DNA of 64,000 nucleotides from contig OX424568.1 of NCBI GenBank assembly GCA_949152475.1, positions 27,317,667-27,381,666 on the forward strand, read 5' to 3'. The position numbers and the translations under genes were made by a program. Below are positions 22,418 to 33,752 of this stretch, piece by piece. A model generated the notes under the pieces. The model made no database searches. It had not been told where the DNA came from and saw nothing but the letters and a program-made list of their open reading frames with translations. The stretch's first letter is position 1, and the number at the start of each line of letters is the position of its first letter. Origin of the DNA: Terebella lapidaria. Taxonomy: Eukaryota; Annelida; Polychaeta; Terebellida; Terebellidae.

Positions 22418-24683
22418 AATTATGCATCTATAATGTCTTTCGTCATGTCACTGTTGACTGAACACTAAACGTCAGATAGTAAACCTCCCAGTACACTAGA
22501 TTATCTGCTTGTGTAGTCTGATAAGCTGGTCTCATGGTTTATCGTCCGGTCACATTCCCAAAGTGTAAGGGTAAAAAATAGTCTACAAACTCTGGTATTT
22601 TGTTTCATGACAAAAACACTAATGTAATGGGAATCGCGCGATTTATGTAAGTACACAAAATAGCAGTACAATCAGGGTGGCCGAGTCATACTGCTGACAA
22701 AAATGACCACACCGTTGGTGATAGAAAATTCCGTGCACGTCTATGAGAAAGGCTGATCAACACAAATGGCCAGCCTCGACGCTGTGTCTACATAACAAGG
22801 GAGATATGGGCGTCATAATTTGGGAGATCTCCCTCTCTGACTGAGATTAATTTCCTGGCCCATTGACCTTCTAACTGTAAAATGGGACCCAATTTTATAT
22901 GGTGGGATTGATGCTAGACACAGAAAGTGGGATTTATTACCGGTTTGAAAGTACGAGAAGGGACTAGTAATCCAGCAAAATCCGTCTTGACAACATATCT
23001 GAATTGTTGAATTGAATAACCAGTATACAATATGATAAATGTCAATTTATCCCATGTGGAGATTCATCCTTCTTTAAATTATATTTAATCTTTTTAATTA
23101 GTCTGAATGGTGTATTTCATATGGCTGAAGTTGATCCCACTGAAGAAGCAATAGTGAAAAAAAATATCAGCACCTATACATTTCAGAGGAGTACAAGTAT
23201 ATAGAACTGATGCAAGAGAATAGTGCCGAAGCCACTCGCATCTATTTCATGAATGAGTTTCATCATGAAACCGCGTGTGACCTAAAGCAGGTTCACGCAC
23301 ATACACTGAATAGTAATGTTTCAATTTCACTGTGTGCTAAATTCTTTGACAGCCTTCACGAACGTAAATTAGTGTCTATATCTTCGACACTGTCATCGTT
23401 TAAAATGTAATCTAACTACCAGGCTGTGATAATGTGGACCCATACATGGACGGTAGTGATGCTACTGTATTATAGTTTTACACTTAACTAGATATAGATC
23501 TGTCGTAGTATAATTAAGTAGATCTCTGTTCGGTCTATAGAATGTGTCATTGTTGACTCACTTTGTAAAGATGACTATGACTGATTATGACTGGCATTGA
23601 CTAATGACCTTGATATTTCCACTCCGCCTCAGGAAAAATATCCTTACTGACTACTTGATTTGCAGTGTCACTAATGAATACATTTTATGTGACTTGAATA
23701 TGTGCTTAGAATGAGATGCTTGAAATATATATATAACGAATTTATTTGTACATGATTACATTGAAACATTGCTTACGGTGATTAGAGTATACTTCTGTGT
23801 ATATGACATACATGTTGTGCTATTTCTTTATTTATAACCAGTCCATGACTGAACGTTTCCTGATTCATCAAGTGCTGAATTTGGGATGAAGCGTCCAAGA
23901 ACATAAATTGACCCTACGAACCAACTGCGAGGATAACCTGAGATGCCATTAAAACTCCTAAACTCTTGAGACGTTGCTAGAAAACCTCGCTAAGTAGAAT
24001 AGTTCAGTGAGGATATAACGAACACGCAGGCAGTAACTTGAGTAGACTCAAGTTGTCCTGACCACGGAGATCCTGAGATGTTGCCCTTACAATGATATGC
24101 AGTGTCAGTTTTTTTTTAATCAGATTGGAATATCATATACATATTACGTGTATATTTTTATATAAAGATGATTAAGCTTGAATTTATTTCATGTATTATT
24201 AAGGACATATTCAAAACTAGATTTTGGGATGAAGCTGGAAACTACGTTGAATATAGGTTGTTGACAATAACAACCTGAAATACATTTTGGAATAAAAAAT
24301 AAAGCCCCACCAAACATTTAAAACCAAAACCACACTGGCGTGACATCCCAATAATCACCAAGCTTATGACTATTCATTGACAATACATCAGCCATGTGTC
24401 GGAAACTTTACTATTTTGTTAGATCATCGTTGCAGATGTTGGATGAATTCAGAATCAGATTCATTTGAGTTCAAAAAAGGTCTATGGCAAATGGTTCACC
24501 GTTTTTGCTCCGCTGGAATACCACACTATTATATAACAATATATTAAACTATTCCACCTCAGTGTCAGTGTTTGTTCAGCATTGTCAGCTTGCGACATAC
24601 ACGTCGTACATTATAAATGAATGAAAACAGATACACCGACCTATCACTGTTAATATAAGATTCAGATTCCGTTTGTTTTTTTT

Positions 24684-24766
24684 CTATTGCAAAATGTTGT
24701 ATTTTACGTTTGCTATTGGCACCATCAAAACTTAGTTGTATTGGTTGATATTAGATTGATACTTAC
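24684..24766 (-). repeat. Family A 5' fragment
   Basis: CTATTGCAAAATGTTGTATT and TTGGTTGATATTAGATTG. Partner of 12694-12772. Confidence 0.6.
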
Positions 24767-24965
24767 ATTATGATGATAACAACGCAAAACGTAATATTAA
24801 TGTTTTTTTGGGAATAAAACCAAAACCCGGTCCTATTGACGCTAGTACAACAAGAATTGTTTCTACCATGTTTGTTGATCATCAGAATATGATATATCCC
24901 TGAATACAATAGTATCCCCTGAATGTCCATCTGTTTATATTTACGGTTAAATGTGGAGGTGTTTG

Positions 24966-25782
24966 AAGGATTCTGTCAATTAGATCTTACCACGAGTGTG
25001 AAGGGTTGAGTGTTTTCATAATCAACTTCTCTTGCCGATAATATTGCTCACTAACATTACTCACCTGTACTTGATTGTTAAACACATCGACCCCGTGACA
25101 ATGGTCCTTTTCACAGACCCCTCCTAGAAGTCGGCAAACTCCGTAGTTCAAACTGACCAATCACAGCTGCGCGCAATCTTCGGAAATCTGGAGGAAATCC
25201 CAGCCTGACCACGTGTAGCGAAACCACTCAAAATGTCGTGTGACACGCATGATAAAGGGTTTTGACCAAAAAGAAACCTGACATTATGTGACAATCGCAT
25301 ATATATCGAGAAAAAAATACCCGTAAACCCATCCCTTCCCCCGTTGAGACCAACCTTGCCCGTAAAATCATTTTACTGAGTAGCCAGAACTATCTGTTTA
25401 CAAACACAGCGCGAGGATCACCATGGTCACTCGCCCGTGTTTCCCTCACTGGGATTTCCCCAATACTGTGTTGACATTCTGACCAAACTCGCATCGCCCG
25501 TTTTTGGTGATCAATTGGCTAAGAAATCCTTATTTCCATACAGCCGTGTTGCAGATAATAGGGCATCTGGGTTAAATATAATCTGTACTGCCGTCTATGA
25601 TGAGAAAATGTGCGATAAACTGAACACTGCGGATTTGCTTACTGCCGTTACTGCGCGCAGCTGTGATTGGTCGGCACTCTCGTGACCAGTGGCGGGAAAT
25701 TCTGTGACTAGGACCATTGTGCAGCAAAATATGTGTTACTCGTTTTTGGGATAAGAAATTATTGCTCCTTGACAGAATCCCT
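24966..25782. mobile_element. Foldback / long inverted-repeat element, about 0.8 kb, copy 2 only
   Basis: The arms share GGATTCTGTCAA (24969 and inverse 25780), ACAATGGTCCT with nearby TCACAGA (25099 and inverse near 25720), and a perfect 21-bp inverted repeat GACCAATCACAGCTGCGCGC(A) at 25155-25175 and 25652-25672. The arms are about 210 and 130 bases with unequal spacing. The matching place in T2 (near 12897) lacks this sequence and about 200 flanking bases. The 82-codon ORF at 25437 lies in the middle and resembles nothing I know. Confidence 0.6.
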
Positions 25783-26502
25783 ATTTTATTTTTCAATCGC
25801 TTGGAATGTCGCCTACTCGGTGGAGGTATCTGCTTTTGTGTCTGTGTGTAAAATAAATGTCGTCAACTGTACCTAATAATAGACCAGTTGTGACCGGGTC
25901 AACATCCAAACATAGAGCAAAGATTCAATTATGATACCATTGTTAATCAGCCTTCCCGGCATTCGTTTCAATCGACTGACTTTTATGTTGTGGCCATTCA
26001 TTTTGACTTATAAATAGTGTAGATGGAAAGTAAGGATTTTATTTATTTTTCGCAGTAACAATACTTGGGATACCATTTCTTTCAGTACAAATTCGTCCCA
26101 CAGCAGTTTTGCAGTTGCAGTGTTGCTCACTGCCACCAATTATGTTTTTATAATAACAATCTGGAGGCTATAACCATCGATAGTAAGTGTATATGTCATT
26201 ATTATATACAACAAAAGTTTTGATGTGTTGATGAATATCATTAGATGCAGTTAGAAGGCTTACTTCTCCATTAAATGCCTGAAAATGTAAGTGCGTGTTT
26301 AGTCTCGTTATGTAGCATCGAATTACAAATATCTTTCTGTTGATAAAACATGTTTCACTGAAAAAAGCAAATGATACGAGCCCATTCATTCGGCATATTC
26401 ACTAATATGTTTACATGAGTGATACATCACAAATATCATAAAAGTTTTTTTTCCAAAATGATATTCATAAATATTGGATGCAAACTTATGTGTGTCTAAT
26501 TC

Positions 26503-26692
26503 CATCCGGTGTACAGTAGAAACAACTACATTTAACACACTGTCTGCCCATGATGACGCCACTGTGTCTTTCGATAATCTATTTGATCGGGCTTTGTTTC
26601 TATTGCAAAATATTGTATTTTTCGTTTGTTATTGGCATCATTAAAATCTCACTGTATTTGTGGTAATAAATTGATACTTACATTCATACCAC
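26503..26692 (-). repeat. Family A repeat
   Basis: TAATTCCATCCGGTGTACAG, CTGTCTGCCCATGATGACGC and GGTAATAAATTGATACTTAC. It lies at the boundary of blocks x and y in copy 2 and is absent at the same boundary in T1 and T2. Confidence 0.7.
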
Positions 26693-26744
26693 TGAGTCGG
26701 TGTCACTGCTGGCGGACGTTAAATCTGTCCCCGAGGATACCATC

Positions 26745-27050
26745 AACTCAGTAGCCTTCAGGCTTGTGATTAGGTACTTATGTACTTGTCATAAATCTGT
26801 TCCATGGGGTTTGTTTCGGATTTGTAAATTGTTTTCATAGGTTGTTGGGCAGTTGTATACTAATTCCATCAGGTGTACAGTAGAAACAACTACATTTAAC
26901 ACACTGTCTGCCCCTGATGACGCCAGTGTGTCTTTGGAAAATCTATTTGGTCGGGCTTTGTTTCTATTGCAAAATATTGTATTTTTCGTTTGTTATTGGC
27001 ATCATTAAAATCTCACTGTATTGGTGGTAATAGATTGATACTTACATTTG
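26745..27050 (-). repeat. Family A repeat, long form
   Basis: Follows the previous copy after a CATACCACTGAGTCGGTGTC linker. The same pair of copies with the same linker occurs at 59728-60145, so the pair moved or was copied as a unit. Confidence 0.75.
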
Positions 27051-29200
27051 TAATATTGGCCATAATAAAGAGTTCTCTTACATTGACGGTATTTCCTAGT
27101 TATATGACGTTGTCAGCGTGTATTTGCCGTGGTATTGAACTGGAATCCATATACACACGATGTTTCGTAATGATCGAATAAACGAGACTCCAAAAGTGAG
27201 ATCATAGTACCACTGTACCACGGTGTTGGTTATTCCGTGGATCACCTACACCTATTGCTAACTAGATCAATGCAATACTTGAGAGAGTATGTATCAACAC
27301 GATATGAACAGTAATGGGGTTGATTACGTGGACACGTATAATACCACCTCCTAATACCATGTACATACCACACCAATAACAAGTGGTCAAGGCAAAATTT
27401 GGAACAAAAATATAGTTGGTATCTATGTCGCATGCAGCATTGATTTATCATACAGTGATTTTCGTATTCAAATTATGTCCCCTTGAATGTATTCCAGTTC
27501 AGTTGTGTCCCCCGAGTTCGAACCATGATCATGAACTCCAGTATAGGAACGCAATGCCAGATCACATTCACGGTTCCTTTTTTAATTGTTCATTAAGCAT
27601 TAGTGCTTGATTCGTGTAGGTACACAAAGTAAGAGGACGATCAGCGCGGCTAAATGATAATAACGACTAAAACATTGATTTGTTGGGGATTGAGAATTCC
27701 AAGCATGCTTGTGCACTGGTTTGGTGAGAACGGGACTGATCAATGTCAGTTGCCAACGTCGACTCTTGTCTACATCACAAGGGAGAAAATTGCATCATAT
27801 TTTGGGAGATTCTTACACCTAACTCAGACTAATTTAGCCGATCTACGAAACTGAAACATGGAACCAAGTTTTATAAGGCGGAAACCACTAAACACCGACC
27901 GGGCCTGGAAATTTCTCACTAGTTGAATTATTAGAGGGAGCTTCACGCTTTGAAATCACAGCTGTTTTTTCTCGAATGAAAACGTACTGTAAATATGCTA
28001 AACGTGATTGTCGTTCATGTATGAATTCACTTTTTATTACATGTATATTATTTTGTACATGTTTTTTGTCTAACATTAAAAATAAGAACATGATAGGTGA
28101 TGAAATGGTGCATGGGTCCTTAATACACAACTAGAGAGTTCGTTTCCTAACGGATTGTTAACTTATCCTTTGTATCAATCCAGATGCAATAAATAAAATA
28201 GGCAACGTCCTCTAAATTTCCAGGCAGGAATCAATATAATACTTGATATAAGGGAACAGTCTCTGCCACTCGCCTCCAATTCAATATTCATAGCAAATAA
28301 ATTGTCTAATGAGAACGAATCGCCTTCACCACTACCAGTAAAATGGTTATTTATGTATGCTTGTCGGATCTTGTTACTCTCGAGTTTCTTGATTAATTAT
28401 GAATTTCTGATGCATTTTATTTTCCTTTCTATATCACATCTGACATGTCAGCGTGAACCTCTAATTATGTATATATGAAATATACATCAAAAATACAATT
28501 TTGATGTTTCAGTTTATTTAGTATTTGTTTAATTTTGTCCATCTCCTAATCGTTATTCTCTCATAAATTTACGGTATCTCATTTTACATGGGAGTAACCT
28601 AATGGGCATGTTTGCAAACTAATGCAGATTATCTGCTGGATTTGAATATAAATGTTTCTATTTTACTATGTGCTATATTCTTTGAGAACCTTTACGAACG
28701 TAAATTAGTATGTATATCTCCGACCCTGTCAGCGCCTAAAGTGTGATGGAACTAATAAAGTAGTGATAAAATGGAATCATACATACAACAATGAAACTGT
28801 ATATACTCTAGTAGCGATAATATGAACTCGATATTCGGGTATATCCACTGACTAATTATCACTGTTGAATTAACTTTCAACAAGATGGAAAATGTTTCCA
28901 TTATTCGTAATTTCGTGCTGACAATTTTTGTATGCCAGAATAATTAATATGATGTCAATTTCAGAATCTTTTTAGGTATTTTAGTTTGTTATGTTGAAGG
29001 ATTTTCAGGTTTTCGTCCCTCATGTGAACGAAAAAGGTACATGGTTGTGGAGCATTAAAAGTCGCGTCCACATTATGAAAAAATGTTATAACATACTATG
29101 TAGAAATCCAAGGTGGCGCACATAAGTTCCATGCATGGGTATAGACTTGTGGACTATTGGAAATGTTTTGACAAATCACACAGATATGCCTATTCATCCT

Positions 29201-29770
29201 TTAGGCTTCCTGCGTATCTCGTAAACGGTGCTTAGATAAAAAAAAAAACTTTTTCAGACTATTCACCATAGACAAACACGTTTTAAGGGTATTCGGGATG
29301 AATTTGGACTTGATTTTGATTGTTTTTGCTGAGCTTTTTTTAATGTTTTTTCCTTGACTTGCTCTGAAATTGACCAGAGTCAGCATTTTTTAGTCGCTAT
29401 CTCTGACGTGGTAAAACGTCATTTATAGACGTAATTTTTGGACCGAACTAGGTTTCTTTTGTTGGTAAAAGTATAATATAGCGGGCCGGATTGAAAGTTT
29501 AGTTGGGACCACATTTTTACATAAAGAGGGCGAAGATGTGGTCCCTAACTAAATTTCAGTACATAATGTACCTTTTGTAATAAACTAAACTTACCTACAT
29601 GTGACTTGAACATCAATTCCATATACATGAATATCCGTTCTTCAGAAAAAAAAACTTTTGGGACCACATTTCCAGAATCTATGCGCTACACGTCATCAAA
29701 ATGTGTACACAGTTATTGAGATCGAGGCTTCTGACGACGTATGCCATGCTTTCCCATGACGTCATATGTT
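29201..29770. other. AT-rich stretch, no recognised gene, with GGGACCACA motifs
   Basis: A minus-strand ORF (29201-29386) is lysine-rich low complexity and is not credited. Two GGGACCACA motifs occur (near 29509 and 29661), and an inverse TGTGGTCCC near 29536 makes a hairpin with the first one. Confidence 0.5.
29490..29550. other. Hairpin built on GGGACCACA
   Basis: TTTAGTTGGGACCACAT and ATGTGGTCCCTAACTAAA are inverse to each other except for one inserted base, with a loop of about 20 bases. Confidence 0.7.
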
Positions 29771-29896
29771 CTGTGTGTTATTTTTAAATTTCCCGCCATT
29801 CATTGTTATTCATAGCAACCACAAACTATTTTGGAAACGGACGTTTCAATCAATATATTTCATTAGGGATCATCTCAAAATATACATATACAAAAA

Positions 29897-30256
29897 AACA
29901 ATGTCGAACTTATATCAAACATGGAAGCTCATTCAAGACATAATCGGGGATGCTTCCAAGTGGCCACAGAATGTGAGATGCTTGTTTTGGTCCAAGAACA
30001 TCAAATATTTCCAGAGGATAATTTTATGTTCATTCTGTTATGTTAATCGACTCAATGTTGATCTCCTGTTGGAATGATGCAGGCTGTATGGGTGCTTGAG
30101 AGATGATGCTGCAATCGCACATTTGGAAAATTTATACAAACTCTTCGACGAAGGCAAATATAGACGTGCATTATATGCCTGGAATGTGTCCATGTGTAGA
30201 TATGAACATCTAGATGGCAGCATGAGTATATACCAACATAAATCTTTGAGGAAATA
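29897..30256 (+). pseudogene. Unidentified protein-coding remnant, one internal stop
   Basis: From ATG at 29897 the frame gives MSNLYQTWKLIQDIIGD, then WPQNVRCLFWSKNIKYFQRI, then LCSFCYVNRLNVDLLLE. A TGA follows at 30074, and the same frame continues as CRLYGCLRDDAAIAHLENLY, KLFDEGKYRRALYAWNVSMC and RYEHLDG to a TAA at 30254. The codon choice and the mix of Trp, Cys and charged residues look like real coding sequence, and TGA could be a changed TGG. Total length is about 119 codons. I do not recognise the family. The ATG has an A at -3 (ACAATG). Neighbours are repeat-derived, so it may be an accessory protein of an unclassified mobile element. Confidence 0.45.
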
Positions 30257-30621
30257 AAATGTTTTCATGCTATTTCTTGTCATGTTGAATTACACATCAT
30301 ACATTACATGACATTTACATTTGATAACTATCAATAATATATTATTCCATATCTAGAAAATACATGTAAAAAACATTTACATCGATTCATTTTGACATAA
30401 TTTGTTTTGAAAAGTACATATTCACAATTACATGGGAACAATTTTGTATTCATTTAGTATAATATAAAATAAAATATATCAACATCATTAAATTTCTAAA
30501 TAATAATAATTATATACAACACAGAAATGTGGTCCAAATAAAAATATTAAATGAGTACATTTCCTTTTGTGAATTTTGAGTTGGTCCCTAATTTACTGGT
30601 TTTAAAATTCAAAATAGTATG

Positions 30622-30745
30622 TAAGTAAGTATCAATCTATTACCACCGATACAGCCAAATTTTGATGATTCCAATAACGAACGTAAAATACAAAATTGTG
30701 AAATAGGAACAAAACCCGACCAAATACTTTATCAAAAGACAGTCA
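30622..30745 (+). repeat. Family A repeat, 5' half
   Basis: GTAAGTATCAATCTATTACC to CCAAATACTTTATCAAAAGA, after which the core stops. Confidence 0.65.
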
Positions 30746-30986
30746 AATTAGTATTTTAGACAGAAACGTTATTGACATTAAAAATTATTTCATTCAAAAG
30801 TAAACATAAATTCCAAATAGCTGAGAAATACTGAGGAAAAAAATGAATATTATTTTTTTAATGAATTTTGGAAAACAAAATTCAAACAAGTTACAACATT
30901 GCTTCATTTTTCAATTTGATTTCTTGTCAAATTCATTTTTTCCAAACTTATATTTCAATATATATATATATAATATTATACATACT

Positions 30987-31111
30987 TCCAATGATACAAG
31001 AACCTCAATTTGTTGAATTTGTAGCCTTCCTTGTTCAAATGTACACTTCTTCAACTGACTAAATTCTCGTGAGAGACATGCTCGTGATAGATAAACATCA
31101 CATGTTTCCAT
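30987..31111 (-). other. Possible minus-strand coding exon
   Basis: From ATG at 31111 the frame reads METCDVYLSRACLSREFSQL, then KKCTFEQGRLQIQQIEVLVS, LE, and is then followed by GAA-GTATGT, a good splice donor. Helix-forming residues dominate. The family is not recognised and the next exon cannot be placed. Chance remains possible. Confidence 0.25.
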
Positions 31112-31416
31112 GGAGTAATAATAGCGACCTACTTAATTGACCACAAGAGCTGGGCCGCCTCCCTCTGATAATTGCTTGACCTTGGATCGACATCATTTAA
31201 AACACAACTTTTATGAATCCTGAATATAAACACTTTTGATATTAATAAGTGTAAGTCTTCTTTCATTATAATTTATCAACATTCAATAAATAGTGTATAA
31301 TCAACTATAGTTTCTTTGCAGATTCCATCAATAATTGAATGAAAAGTAACAAAAAGTTGAGAGTATAACTGATGACGTCATTGATCAATTTTTTTTAACA
31401 ATGACACCAAAATTCA

Positions 31417-31922
31417 TCATTTGAGACTGGATGCAGCCATGCCTGCTGCTTGTTGAGCAAGGTCCTGCAATACAACCAAAGGGAGTGAACAATAAGAAAA
31501 GGTTAAATGGATACGACAGTAACAGTTGAACTGAGGAAAAATGTTGAAGATAGAAATGATATTCCGGCGACACCTCCCAGTCAGTTTGTTGTGAGAGCAC
31601 GCTCTGATGGCCACCAGTGTGCAAACTATGCATCCTCCACCTGCAAAGATGTAGGAAAAATGTATGAAATTTTTTGTGGGACCACATTTTTGGTACATAT
31701 GAAAGATTGTGGTCCCAAACAATTAAATATTGAATGAAAATATATTTATTTCAAACATATATTGTTTGACAAGGTGAAATTATAATAATCAAGTCATATA
31801 ATATAATTATTCATATTTTATTGTATAGTATATACCGCATGAATGATTCTCTATCGCATATCTTTTTTCTTCCATTTCCTGGGTCCTCTCCGCAACAATT
31901 TGTCTGATGTAATCTTCTGATG
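31417..31922 (-). other. Possible exon series of an unidentified gene
   Basis: Three minus-strand stretches look like exons. 31836-31922 follows a TTTTTTTTCAG acceptor, encodes SEDYIRQIVAERTQEMEEKR and ends at a GTATAT donor. 31574-31640 follows ATCTTTGCAG, encodes WRMHSLHTGGHQSVLSQQTD, and ends at GAG-GTGTCG. 31417-31464 follows TTGTATTGCAG and encodes DLAQQAAGMAASSLK then TGA. The last two join in phase, but the first does not join the second in phase, so an exon is missing or one call is wrong. A rival plus-strand ORF (31507-31737, 76 codons) overlaps. Not recognised. Confidence 0.25.
31670..31725. other. Hairpin built on GGGACCACA
   Basis: TTTGTGGGACCACATTTTT is followed after about 15 bases by GATTGTGGTCCCAAACA. 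A single GGGACCACATTTTT also occurs near 31970, and a TGTGGTCC near 30527. Confidence 0.6.
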
Positions 31923-32139
31923 CTGAAAAAAAATCATAAATTTATCCATATTTAAAAAATAACATTTAGTGGGACCACATTTTTAGCTATATAGGGAGAA
32001 ACTGTGTTGACAGGAAAAACAGTCTAATCTACATCTATAATATAATACCTTTACCAAAGAAATGTCAATATAAGACATTTGTCCATGGATTTTGAGTTTA
32101 GTCTTGCGGATTATTTGATGTTTGGTATCACACTTGTCT

Positions 32140-32500
32140 TACCGTTCCTGCACCATATTCAATTGTTCTCCTCACCACTATCAAAGAGGTTCGTCCTGGT
32201 ACGCCAGCATGTCCACACATTCCTGGATGACTTCACTGCATTTCTTCCAAGTGGTTTCTTCCCACAGACATTGACACAGTCTTCGAGATATTCTGCTTGA
32301 AGAATAAACCGCAGTGCTTCATTTTGAAAATGTGAAATTTAGTCTGGATTTTTTCCATTTATTTCCAGAATAGTTTTGTTTCGTAAACTCTCATATCGTG
32401 CTTGCTCATTCGGGGTATGAACAACAGTGGTTCCTTTTGAATTCTTGTCGTGCTCTGGCTGGATCGCATATTTAGAATGAACATATCAAGGAACTTTGAT
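32140..32500 (-). pseudogene. Decayed coding sequence downstream of the piggyBac remnant
   Basis: The minus strand reads KYAIQPEHDKNSKGTTVVHT, then PNEQARYESLRNKTILEING, then, after a stop, AEYLEDCVNVCGKKPLGRNA. The residue mix is protein-like, but the family is unknown. It could be the C-terminal part of the neighbouring transposase, or of a second gene. A CATTTGCAG acceptor followed by ATCATGGCGGC at 32530-32550 may mark a separate start. Confidence 0.3.
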
Positions 32501-32506
32501 CGCTTG

Positions 32507-33690
32507 TCATTGCAGATTCAAATGCCGCCATGATAATCTGCAAATGAAATAATACAAACGACGAGTATTCATTGGCAAGTGGCAGAGCTCAGCGGTGTCA
32601 ATAATCTTAGGGAGGTCATGCTTCCGCTTTTGGGCGAAGTCCCTGATCATCTGGTGAGTCAGAGCCTCGCAAAACTCCAACTGCGTACGAACACAAACCA
32701 CTGCGGGCCACTGCGGGTTCTCAGCTTGTGATACTCATCAGAATGTAGGCATTGGTAATGCATGAATCAAGAAGAATGAAAAAGAGATATTTCCACCATT
32801 TTGTGGATTTCCGACCTAGGGGATAGGCAGCGCGAAGTTGGTCATCATGGTCAACGCCATTCATGCACATGCAGAATAGTCAATCAGGACAGCTGGACAA
32901 GGCACCTCAATCTTCCGTCCGTTCTTCTGTTATCTTGGAACAGTGGTCTGCCCTGCTGGAGTAACCTGGTTTGCCGACAGGAGGGTGACAGGTCTCACAC
33001 TGTGGCAACAAGTTGGCCTTGTTGCCGCTGATAACTCTCGTACTTGTAATTCAACTTTGTTAATCAGCAGGGAAGCCCTCAGGACTCGTCCTCCCCGTCC
33101 CACCGTAAATCACATCGTTCACAAAATTATTGAACGAAGGGGGGGGGGGGGGTGAAAAAAATATCCATGTAGATGTGATAGAAATGGCCCTGCAAAGATC
33201 GAGAAAGATCTTTGACAACCCTGGCGCCAAGGTTACGCTACACCTGGTTTTTCGATTTTCCCGGTGTTAACCTGGATCTGCTGGATATAGCCAGAAGGGG
33301 CAATGTAGGGGCATCTGCTCGAACACACACATTTATCCCACGCTGTGTTGGCTTCATCATCATATATTGCTTGAAAGAAAGTCGGCCGGTGAGGCCCACA
33401 ATTGCCTAGTCGATGGACTGATCATGATGTGGATGGTATGCCTGAGGGAATGTGGTATCCACCAACCAAGCCACGTTGCGAGAGTAGCAACCTTGTCATG
33501 TCCAGGTTGATTTCGGACAGGGTTATCGTGTACATCATTCACATGGAAATACTGGGACAGCTTCTCGAACCGAAATTGGTTGATCCGCTCGGGCAGACCA
33601 GAAGCGTGGAAGAGAGGATCCCGAGACCAGTACATGCCCTGCGTCGACAGCTTCATCACGCCCATCAGCACATGCATATTAATGTTTCGT
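32507..33690 (-). pseudogene. piggyBac transposase remnant
   Basis: Three signature parts occur in family order on the minus strand. Near 33677-33480 is MGVMKLSTQGMYWSRDPLFH, RFEKLSQYFHVND (start of the DDE_Tnp_1_7 domain). Near 33400-33180 is the KPTQRGINVCVRADAP and LGARVVKDL region. Near 32890-32760 is DYSACMNGVDHDDQLRAAYP followed by GRKSTKWWKYLFFFLLDS, which holds the last catalytic region. 32701-32507 gives a plausible C-terminal helix (EALTHQMIRDFAQKRKHDLP). The parts lie in different frames, so at least two frameshifts and several stops exist. A transposase of this family is about 550-600 residues. The N-terminal part is absent. No TTAA-flanked ends were found. Confidence 0.85.
33139..33152. 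repeat. Poly-G tract
   Basis: An uninterrupted run of about a dozen G within the piggyBac remnant. Its length in the assembly may be uncertain and it may account for one of the frame changes. Confidence 0.8.
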
Positions 33691-33752
33691 GTGCATGATT
33701 CTGTTCAGTGTGTAATAAAAAAATCTCGAACATTTTGTATTATTTTACCTAG

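Larger units (their letters stand above)
22420..29045. repeat. Large duplicated segment, copy 2 (blocks x and y)
   Basis: Block x (22420-26470) matches 10055-13560 and the shortened 5797-6700. Block y (26470-29045) matches 7020-9690 and 13500-14090. The right edge is near GAAAAAGGTACATG at 29032. Beyond it similarity to copy 1 stops. Extra sequence at 24900-25990 is discussed separately. No coding sequence is recognised. Confidence 0.8.

Noticed and set aside
30038-30283. Minus-strand ORF of 81 codons
   Set aside because: Antisense to the plus-strand frame at 29897-30256, which has the better coding character.
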